Source: Clostridiales bacterium UBA1246 (GTDB lineage Bacteria; Bacillota; Clostridia; Oscillospirales; Oscillospiraceae). From it: a stretch of 6,418 nucleotides of DNA. Of the stretch, positions 1 through 4,191 are shown one piece after another. Within the stretch, counting starts at the first letter, position 1, and each line of letters starts with the position of its first letter. The notes under the pieces were generated by a model. It made no database searches, had not been told where the DNA came from, and saw nothing but the letters and a program-made list of their open reading frames with translations. The DNA lies in NCBI GenBank assembly GCA_002308315.1, contig DBWE01000170.1, positions 395 through 6,812 of the forward strand, written 5' to 3'. Both the position numbers and the translations under genes were made by a program.

Positions 1-326
1 CCGATGCCGTTGGAGAAATCCCCCAGGGCCTTCGTCATCTCTACAGCCCACTCGTCCGGGTCCACCCGGCTCAGAGGATTAAGAGGCACGTTGCACCAGT
101 GATCGCAGCCGGGGCCGCCGGAGCCGGAGCGCTTCACGTCGCCCTTCTCCATGAGCACCACCTTCGCTCCGTGGCGGGCGGCTGTGATGGCGGCCCAGCA
201 GCCTGCGATGCCGCCGCCCAGGACCAGCACATCGGCTTCCAGTTCCGTTTCCTCACCGAATTTGATGGGATAGGGCCATTCGGGCGGCGTTCCGGTCTCG
301 TTGAGGTAATCATGCCAGGTTCCCAT
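1..326 (-). CDS. FAD-dependent oxidoreductase, N-terminal part (fumarate reductase/AprA-like flavoprotein superfamily)
   Basis: This is the first ~108 residues of a flavoprotein whose remainder lies beyond the left edge. Translation begins at the ATG at 326-324, preceded by AAGGAGG (340-334 on the minus strand) with a 7-base spacer. After a short N-terminal extension (residues 1-30) there is a Rossmann dinucleotide-binding motif: a hydrophobic strand (ADVLVLGGG), GxGxxG at residues 37-42, and an acidic residue (Glu60) closing the second strand, as expected for binding the ADP part of FAD. The following RSGSGGPG stretch (about 67-73) matches the flavin-contacting loop of fumarate reductase, succinate dehydrogenase and APS reductase alpha subunits. 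The histidine that covalently holds FAD in succinate dehydrogenase is not seen there, so the flavin is probably non-covalent. Full-length relatives are usually 500-600 residues. The substrate cannot be predicted from this part. The family is fairly certain; the specific enzyme is unknown. Confidence 0.85.
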   Translation of the reverse strand, partial: MGTWHDYLNETGTPPEWPYPIKFGEETELEADVLVLGGGIAGCWAAITAARHGAKVVLMEKGDVKRSGSGGPGCDHWCNVPLNPLSRVDPDEWAVEMTKALGDFSNGI

Positions 327-369
327 TGTTCGACCTCCTTCAGATTTTTTGTTATACGTTTCTGACAGG

Positions 370-399
370 ATTATAACACAAAAGTTATCCGGGTTTAAA
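370..399 (-). promoter_or_regulatory. Sigma-70-type promoter of the FAD oxidoreductase gene
   Basis: On the minus strand there is a consensus -10 box TATAAT (375-370) and a weaker -35 box TTTAAA (399-394), separated by 18 bases. Transcription would start near 363, giving a leader of under 40 bases that contains the ribosome binding site at 340-334. The -10 match is perfect and the -35 is partial. Confidence 0.6.
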
Positions 400-531
400 G
401 AGTCGGTCTTTTTTTTCTGCTTCGGTCATTCCCGGCGCGGCATAGAGCAAGCGCCGTCATTTGAGGCCGGCTCTTCCCCGGTGCTTTCTGCGGCAGTCCT
501 TCGGACGCTTTTTGCGCTGAAGCTGTCTTTA

Positions 532-560
532 TTGACAACCGGCTCCGGCTGTGGTATATT
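532..560 (+). promoter_or_regulatory. Near-consensus sigma-70 promoter in a gene-poor region
   Basis: A perfect -35 box TTGACA (532-537) lies 17 bases before the -10 box TATATT (555-560; 5 of 6 matches). Transcription would begin near 567. It is the best promoter match in the window, yet no ordinary gene follows directly. About 90 bases on is a hairpin with a T run. It may drive a short RNA or leader, or act as a second, attenuated promoter for the operon beginning at 820. Confidence 0.6.
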
Positions 561-600
561 GCCGCCGGCAGCACCAACAGGATCAAGGAGCGCTTCGGGC

Positions 601-645
601 GTGACGCCGGCGGTCGGATTTTCGGCAGCTATAGCACTTGATTGA
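601..645 (+). CDS. Possible 14-codon leader peptide or micro-ORF
   Basis: The sequence AAGGAG (585-590) stands 10 bases before a GTG at 601, which opens a frame encoding MTPAVGFSAAIALD and stops at TGA 643-645. It lies just downstream of the strong promoter at 532-560, and its last half overlaps the left arm and loop of the hairpin at 624-655. That is the arrangement of a leader peptide in an attenuator. The codons show no run of one amino acid that would suggest a sensing function. Chance occurrence is quite possible in so short a frame. Confidence 0.2.
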   Translation: MTPAVGFSAAIALD

Positions 646-660
646 GGCAGCTGCCTTTTT
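624..660 (+). terminator. Terminator-like hairpin with T run
   Basis: GGCAGCT (624-630) can pair with AGCTGCC (649-655), a perfect 7-base stem with an 18-base loop, followed at once by five T (656-660). A competing smaller fold uses the self-complementary AGGCAGCTGCCT (645-656). The stem is short and the loop long, so efficiency is uncertain. It would end a transcript of about 95 bases from the promoter at 532-560. Confidence 0.4.
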
Positions 661-741
661 GCTTTCCCCTCCGATGTATGCGGTTATGACGGCCATGACG
701 CGCGCCTTGCTGGACGGTACTGCCTCCACACAGCAGCATTA

Positions 742-792
742 CTTTAAGCGAATTATTTTCAAAAAGCCCTTGCAATTCAAAAACTTAAAGCG
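742..792 (+). promoter_or_regulatory. Candidate operator repeats of the XRE repressor
   Basis: CTTTAAGCG (742-750) and CTTAAAGCG (784-792) are near-identical copies of CTTWAAGCG starting 42 bases apart, about four helical turns. The core CTTWAAG is itself palindromic. The second copy fills the end of the spacer between the -35 and -10 boxes and abuts the -10 at 793, so a bound repressor would block polymerase. A further direct repeat, TTCAAAAA, occurs at 758-765 and 776-783. Assigning these to the XRE protein encoded just downstream is inference. Confidence 0.35.
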
Positions 793-798
793 TACAAT
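770..798 (+). promoter_or_regulatory. Promoter of the XRE-ImmA-barnase-barstar operon
   Basis: A -35-like TTGCAA (770-775) and a -10 box TACAAT (793-798) are separated by exactly 17 bases. Transcription would start near 805, leaving only about 15 bases of leader, occupied by the G-rich ribosome binding site. The position directly before the first gene of four overlapping genes makes it the likely operon promoter. Confidence 0.6.
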
Positions 799-807
799 AG
801 CGGAAAA

Positions 808-813
808 GGGGGG
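808..813 (+). promoter_or_regulatory. Ribosome binding site supporting a TTG start
   Basis: A run of six G (808-813) ends 6 bases before the TTG at 820. It is the only good initiation signal for the XRE gene and justifies the unusual start codon. The DUF853 gene has a matching G6 site at 2489-2494. Confidence 0.6.
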
Positions 814-819
814 ATCGCG

Positions 820-1197
820 TTGAGCGAATACGACAAAAGCGTATTTGCGTCCAATCTGTACCGCCTGATGGCGGCGCGCGGGATCAAGGCCGTTGACGTT
901 GCGGAGCTGCTGCATGTCAGCAAATCCACCGTATCCAGCTGGCTGAACGCGCAGAAGACGCCGCGCATGGACAAGATAGAGACACTCGCCGAGTATTTCG
1001 GCGTGGCGAAATCGGAATTGATCGAGAGCGCGGGGAAAGTGCTGATCAACGGCGATCCCGAGCTGACCGATTACCTTAACGAGCTGCAGACCAGACCCGA
1101 GATGCGCATGTTCTTTTCTCTGGCTAAGGACGCCACGAAGGCCGATGTGGAGCTTGCCGTGAAAATGCTGGAGGCGCTCAGAAACAGACATGACTGA
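820..1197 (+). CDS. XRE-family (Cro/C1-type) helix-turn-helix repressor
   Basis: A 125-residue DNA-binding protein, probably the autoregulator of the operon. Residues about 10-68 form the five-helix Cro/C1 domain: VDVAELLHV (25-33) is the first helix of the helix-turn-helix, SKSTVSSWLN (34-43) the recognition helix, and the MDKIETLAEYFGV stretch (50-62) the typical closing helices. The C-terminal part (80-123) is a short predicted helical, probably dimerising tail; there is no LexA-type peptidase domain, so release would need another factor. The start is TTG at 820, chosen because of the G6 ribosome binding site; no better in-frame start precedes the HTH. Its stop overlaps the start of the ImmA-like gene by 8 bases, as in ImmR/ImmA-type pairs. 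The promoter immediately upstream carries repeats that may be its operators. The family assignment is firm; the target and signal are inferred. Confidence 0.9.
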   Translation: MSEYDKSVFASNLYRLMAARGIKAVDVAELLHVSKSTVSSWLNAQKTPRMDKIETLAEYFGVAKSELIESAGKVLINGDPELTDYLNELQTRPEMRMFFSLAKDATKADVELAVKMLEALRNRHD

Positions 1198-1474
1198 AAA
1201 TATCGGAGGAGAGGTGTTCGTCCGCATAATCCCTCTGCCCAGGCGCGTGGGAGCGGTGGTGCTGCCGAACGACGACGGCACCTATGACGTATATATTTCC
1301 TCACATCTGGATCAGAAGCAGAGAGAACAGAAGCTCGCTCACGAGCTCAGGCACGTGGCGGGAGAGCATTTTTACCGGGATATCGACGTGACGCTTGCCG
1401 AGGCGGAGGCCGGCTCCGGGTGCGCGGAGACGGGCCGGAGAAGAAAAAAAGGCAGAAAGGAGCAGAGATCATGA
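1190..1474 (+). CDS. Minimal ImmA/IrrE-like metallopeptidase domain (HELRH)
   Basis: A 94-residue protein with the zinc-binding signature HExxH as HELRH at residues 51-55, followed by EAEA at 71-74, where ImmA/IrrE proteases usually have their third zinc ligand (Glu). Preceding strands (VRIIPLP, GTYDVYISS) match the short ImmA-like proteins often paired with XRE repressors in Firmicutes. In known pairs (ImmA with ImmR, IrrE with DdrO) the protease cleaves the repressor. This copy is far shorter than classical ImmA or IrrE and ends in a basic tail (80-94), so it may be a minimal enzyme or a non-proteolytic partner. The ATG at 1190 overlaps the XRE gene by 8 bases but lacks a well-spaced ribosome binding site; a GTG at 1214, just after GGAGG (1205-1209), is a possible alternative start giving 86 residues. 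Its stop overlaps the next gene as ATGA (1471-1474). Confidence 0.75.
   Translation: MTENIGGEVFVRIIPLPRRVGAVVLPNDDGTYDVYISSHLDQKQREQKLAHELRHVAGEHFYRDIDVTLAEAEAGSGCAETGRRRKKGRKEQRS
1456..1462 (+). promoter_or_regulatory. Ribosome binding site fixing the barnase start
   Basis: AAAGGAG (1456-1462) lies 8 bases before the ATG at 1471, inside the end of the ImmA-like gene. It selects this ATG over an upstream in-frame start at 1420, which would place 17 charged residues before the signal peptide. Confidence 0.75.
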
Positions 1475-2103
1475 AACATCGTATCAGAGCGGCTGCCGCG
1501 CTGCTGCTCCTGCTCGCGCTGCTCGCCGCCCTTGCCGGCTGCGCCGGGCAGAGCGGGTACGCTCCCCCGCAGGAGAGCGGGTATATCGTTTTTGAAACGT
1601 CGGAGCCGCAGAGAGGGGAGGAGGCGGAGCCGCCGGGGCATACGCCCTCGCCGGAGTCCGTGCCGACCGGCGATCCCTCGCCGGAGCCCGCGCCCTCCGA
1701 ACAGCCCGCTCAGGCGGGAAACGAAGCCGAAAAGCCGGATGAGGACGGGTACTATTACACCGCGGAAGAAGTGGTGCTGTATCTGCATTATTACGGCAGG
1801 CTGCCCGGCAATTACATAAGCAAGAACGAGGCGCGGAAGCTCGGCTGGGAGGGCGGAAGCGTGGAGAAATTCCGCGAGGGCGCCGCCATAGGCGGAGACA
1901 GGTTCGGCAATTACGAGGGTCTGCTTCCCGAGAAGGACGGACGCGGGTATACCGAATGCGATATCGGCACCGAGGGCAAAAACGGCCGGGGAGCCGAAAG
2001 ACTGATCTTTTCCGACGACGGGCTGTATTTTTATACGACCGATCATTATGAAAGCTTTACCGAGCTTTACGTAACGCCGGAAGGTGAGGTGGTGCGGAAG
2101 TGA
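1471..2103 (+). CDS. Lipoprotein-anchored barnase-type ribonuclease (RNase N1/T1 superfamily)
   Basis: A 210-residue guanyl-type ribonuclease predicted to be exported and lipid-anchored. Residues 1-23 are a type II signal peptide (basic start, poly-Leu/Ala core) ending in LAGC, with Cys24 as the lipidated residue. Residues about 25-92 are a Pro/Glu/Ser-rich linker. Residues 94-200 align by eye with Bacillus barnase: YISKNEA, LGW, IGGDRFGN, YTECDI and TTDHYESFT. In barnase numbering, Lys27 (K118), Glu60 (E149), the catalytic base Glu73 (E162), Arg83 (R173), Arg87 (R177) and the catalytic acid His102 (H192) are kept. Arg59 is replaced by Tyr148. The enzyme should cleave single-stranded RNA 3' of guanosine through a 2',3'-cyclic phosphate, but losing Arg59 may alter activity or inhibitor binding. 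It overlaps the barstar gene by 4 bases (GTGA), so toxin and inhibitor are translationally coupled. The start is set by AAAGGAG at 1456-1462. Whether it acts on neighbouring cells, extracellular RNA or the producer is not shown. Confidence 0.92.
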   Translation: MKHRIRAAAALLLLLALLAALAGCAGQSGYAPPQESGYIVFETSEPQRGEEAEPPGHTPSPESVPTGDPSPEPAPSEQPAQAGNEAEKPDEDGYYYTAEEVVLYLHYYGRLPGNYISKNEARKLGWEGGSVEKFREGAAIGGDRFGNYEGLLPEKDGRGYTECDIGTEGKNGRGAERLIFSDDGLYFYTTDHYESFTELYVTPEGEVVRK

Positions 2104-2354
2104 AAACGTACGTTCTGGACTGCCGCCGCATGTCCGATAAGGCCGGGGCTCACGCATATATCAAAAGCGTATTCGGCTTTCCCGAATATTACGGGGCAAA
2201 TCTCGACGCGCTGCGCGACTGCCTCGGCGAGCTCGGCGAATGCACGGTGCGCTTCGAAGCGCCGTGGGCGCTCGCCGCGCTGGGCGATTACGCGCTGAAG
2301 CTGCTTGCGGTGTTCCGCGCCGCGGCGGCGGAGGGAAGCATACGTCTCGTCTGA
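2100..2354 (+). CDS. Barstar-family ribonuclease inhibitor (immunity protein)
   Basis: An 84-residue cytoplasmic protein (no signal peptide) that should bind and block the barnase encoded just upstream. The family core FPEYYGANLDALRDCL (27-42) lines up with Bacillus barstar residues 26-41, and VFRAAAAEG (71-79) with the third helix. In barstar numbering, Tyr29 (Y30), Asp35 (D36) and the key inhibitory Asp39 (D40) are present, as is Cys40 (C41). Trp38 is replaced by Arg39 and Glu76 by Ala74; in the Bacillus complex both contact barnase Arg59, which is also changed in the partner. The C-terminus is a few residues shorter than in Bacillus. The GTG start at 2100 overlaps the ribonuclease stop (GTGA), with GAGGT (2086-2090) 9 bases before it. 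The next 50 bases hold no convincing terminator, so some transcription may continue into the ATPase gene. Confidence 0.92.
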   Translation: MKTYVLDCRRMSDKAGAHAYIKSVFGFPEYYGANLDALRDCLGELGECTVRFEAPWALAALGDYALKLLAVFRAAAAEGSIRLV

Positions 2355-2403
2355 CGCCGGTCCTGCGGCGGGAAACAATTATGTGGATTTTACGGAGAGC
2401 GGA

Positions 2404-2412
2404 TGATATAAT
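2404..2412 (+). promoter_or_regulatory. Extended -10 promoter before the DUF853 ATPase gene
   Basis: TGATATAAT (2404-2412) is a perfect -10 box, TATAAT at 2407-2412, with the TGn extension. No good -35 stands 17 bases upstream (TGGATT at 2384-2389), which an extended -10 can tolerate. Transcription would start near 2419, giving an 84-base GC-rich leader. It suggests the ATPase is expressed separately from the barnase operon. Confidence 0.5.
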
Positions 2413-2488
2413 CGTTTACATATAAGTTTTCGGCGGGTCGGGCGGCGGAAATACGCCCGGCCGGACGCGGATAACGGAAGAATGATAC

Positions 2489-2494
2489 GGGGGG
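2489..2494 (+). promoter_or_regulatory. Ribosome binding site fixing the DUF853 start
   Basis: GGGGGG (2489-2494) is 8 bases before the ATG at 2503. The in-frame ATG at 2482 has a GGAAG only one base upstream, too close to work, and would add seven residues before the usual family start. Confidence 0.65.
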
Positions 2495-2502
2495 TTGATC
2501 GC

Positions 2503-4122
2503 ATGTATACCGAGCGCAGGATATGGATGGCGCAGAGCGAAGGCAAAAATCAGTACCTTCTGCCGAACATGGCTAACCGTCACGGACTCATCGCCGGAGC
2601 CACCGGCACCGGAAAAACCATCACCATGAAGGTGATGGCGGAGTCGTTTTCCGATATGGGCGTGCCGGTGTTTTTCAGCGACGTCAAGGGGGACCTCAGC
2701 GGCATGATCAGTCCCGGTCGGGACAGCGAGGACATGCAGAGCCGGATACGCCGCTTCGGCATCGGGAATTTCGCATACAAGGGATATCCCGCCCGCTTCT
2801 GGGACATATTCGGCGAGGAGGGACATCCGGTCCGCGTGACGGTCTCGTCCATGGGGCCGCAGCTGCTCGCGCGGCTGCTGGATCTTACCGACGTGCAGGC
2901 GGGCGTGCTGAGCATCGTCTTCAAGGCCGCCGACGACAACGGCCTGCTTCTGCTGGACCTCAAGGATCTTCGCGCGATGCTGCAGTACGTCGGCGATAAC
3001 CGCGCGGAGTATACCACCATGTACGGCAACGTGTCTTCGGCGAGCATAGGCGCGATACAGAGGGCGCTGCTTGCCTTCGAGGACGAGGGCGGACAGTGTG
3101 TTTTCGGAGAGCCCGAGCTGGATATACGCGACTGGATGCGTACCGATCCCGACGGGAGGGGATATATCAATATCCTTTCCGCAAAGAGACTCATAGGCAG
3201 CCCCAAGGTATACGCGACCTTCCTGCTGTGGATGCTCAACGAGCTTTTCGAGAAGCTGCCGGAGATCGGCGATCCCGACAAGCCGAGAATGATATTTTTC
3301 TTTGACGAGGCTCATCTGCTGTTTGACGGCGCGCCGAAGAGCCTGGTGCAGAAGATCGTGCAGGTGGTCAAGCTCATACGCTCCAAGGGCGTGGGCGTGT
3401 ATTTCGTTACCCAGTCGCCCTCCGATATCCCCGGCGAGGTGCTGGCGCAGCTTTCCAACCGCGTTCAGCACGGTCTGCGCGCCTATACCCCCGCGGAGCA
3501 GAAGGCCGTCCGCGCCGCCGCGGCGTCGTTCAGGGAAAACCCGGCCTTCAACAGCGAAAAGGCTCTGATGGAGCTGGGTACCGGCGAGGCGCTGGTGAGC
3601 TTCCTCGATGAAAAGGGCATCCCCTCCGTCGTGGAAAAATCAAGGATACTGCCGCCGCAGAGCCTCATGGGCCCCGCGGACGAGAGCGAGGTAAAAAGAC
3701 TCGTCAACTGCGACGAGTTCGAGCTGAAATACAGAGACAGCGTTGACAGAGAGTCCGCCTATGAGATAATCATGCGGGCGACCGAGCAGCTTGCCGCGGA
3801 ACAGGCCGAGGCTCAGCAGGCCGCGCTTGCCGAAAAAGAGGCCGCGGCCGCCGAGAAGCAGAGACAGAAGGAAGCCGCCGCGGCGGAAAAGCAGAAGAGC
3901 AAAAAGAGCTCCGGCAAGGCCGGCGTGGTGCAGAAGGCGACCACCGCCGCCGCGTCGAGCGTCGCGCGCTCGGTAAGCACCAATATGGTCAACAGCGTGC
4001 TCGGAGGCAAGGTCAGCAGCGCGGGCGCCATAGGCAAGCGCGCGGCGACCAACGCCCTCAGCTCCGTCATGCGTACCGGCACCACGGCGATAATCAGAGG
4101 TCTCTTCGGCACAAAGAGATAA
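2503..4122 (+). CDS. DUF853/HerA-like P-loop ATPase (YjgR-type helicase-like protein)
   Basis: A 539-residue cytoplasmic ATPase of the HerA/FtsK-like class. The family hallmark [15 protein letters not shown] leads into Walker A GATGTGKT (32-39). [15 protein letters not shown] (54-68) is the typical second strand, [10 protein letters not shown] (265-274) is Walker B with Asp268 and Glu269, VTQSPSDIP (302-310) is a sensor-like motif, and [13 protein letters not shown] (318-330) carries the conserved arginine, probably acting in trans in a ring. Relatives such as E. coli YjgR share these motifs at about 500 residues; their role is not established, although HerA proteins translocate along DNA. 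Residues about 430-470 are an Ala/Glu/Lys/Gln-rich probable coiled coil with a near-repeat (KEAAAAEKQ twice), then a Ser/Ala-rich tail ending [10 protein letters not shown], as expected for family C-termini. It follows the barstar gene by 148 bases, has its own -10 element and ends at a strong terminator, so it is probably a separate unit. Confidence 0.9.
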   Translation: MYTERRIWMAQSEGKNQYLLPNMANRHGLIAGATGTGKTITMKVMAESFSDMGVPVFFSDVKGDLSGMISPGRDSEDMQSRIRRFGIGNFAYKGYPARFWDIFGEEGHPVRVTVSSMGPQLLARLLDLTDVQAGVLSIVFKAADDNGLLLLDLKDLRAMLQYVGDNRAEYTTMYGNVSSASIGAIQRALLAFEDEGGQCVFGEPELDIRDWMRTDPDGRGYINILSAKRLIGSPKVYATFLLWMLNELFEKLPEIGDPDKPRMIFFFDEAHLLFDGAPKSLVQKIVQVVKLIRSKGVGVYFVTQSPSDIPGEVLAQLSNRVQHGLRAYTPAEQKAVRAAAASFRENPAFNSEKALMELGTGEALVSFLDEKGIPSVVEKSRILPPQSLMGPADESEVKRLVNCDEFELKYRDSVDRESAYEIIMRATEQLAAEQAEAQQAALAEKEAAAAEKQRQKEAAAAEKQKSKKSSGKAGVVQKATTAAASSVARSVSTNMVNSVLGGKVSSAGAIGKRAATNALSSVMRTGTTAIIRGLFGTKR

Positions 4123-4134
4123 AAAAACGAAGGC

Positions 4135-4170
4135 GCTCCCGCGGGAACGGATTTCCCGCGGGAGCTTTTT
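4135..4170 (+). terminator. Strong intrinsic terminator between convergent genes
   Basis: GCTCCCGCGGGAA (4135-4147) pairs perfectly over 13 bases with TTCCCGCGGGAGC (4153-4165), with a 5-base loop and five T after it (4166-4170). It ends the ATPase transcript. A run of seven A at 4121-4127 gives a T run on the other strand seven bases beyond the stem, so the same hairpin may also stop the convergent antiporter transcript, which ends at 4192. Confidence 0.92.
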
Positions 4171-4191
4171 GCGTCCGATATTCCGTGATCG

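Larger units (their letters stand above)
400..741. other. Stretch without a convincing long gene
   Basis: No reading frame here has both a good ribosome binding site and recognisable protein sequence. One forward frame is open from about 465 to 639 and reads fairly protein-like near its end, but it has no plausible start codon with a ribosome binding site and I recognise no family, so it could be a remnant. The contents I can support are a near-consensus forward promoter (532-560), a possible 14-codon leader peptide (601-645) and a terminator-like hairpin (624-660), listed separately. Beyond 660 I see nothing until the operator-like repeats at 742-792. Confidence 0.5.

Noticed and set aside
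401..418. AAAGA/TCTTT stem with T run as a terminator
   Set aside because: The stem is 5 weak pairs, and no upstream forward gene needs it.
638..823. 61-codon frame reaching into the XRE start
   Set aside because: No ribosome binding site, no recognisable sequence, and it runs through the operon promoter.
1420..1470. Earlier in-frame start for the ribonuclease
   Set aside because: It would put a charged stretch in front of the signal peptide and has no comparable ribosome binding site; ATG 1471 has AAAGGAG 8 bases upstream.
820..1474. Prophage or integrative element because of the XRE-ImmA pair
   Set aside because: No integrase, attachment-site repeat or structural phage gene is seen; the window alone does not support a mobile element.
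1372..2157. Long open frame on the minus strand opposite the barnase and barstar genes
   Set aside because: It is Arg/Gly/Leu-rich with no recognisable domain and lies opposite clearly recognised genes; long antisense frames are expected in GC-rich coding DNA.
1471..2354. Calling the barnase-barstar pair a classical type II toxin-antitoxin system
   Set aside because: The ribonuclease carries an export signal and lipobox, so it is a surface toxin with an immunity protein rather than an intracellular toxin-antitoxin pair.
2355..2370. Hairpin CGCCG/CGGCG just after barstar as a terminator
   Set aside because: The stem is only 5 bases and no T run follows.
2439..2459. CGGGCG/CGCCCG hairpin in the leader of the ATPase gene as a riboswitch
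   Set aside because: A single 6-base stem in GC-rich DNA, with no known aptamer consensus or expression platform.
2416..3471. 351-codon open frame on the minus strand opposite the ATPase gene
   Set aside because: The plus strand has Walker A, Walker B and family motifs in this stretch, while the minus frame is His/Arg-rich without known motifs.
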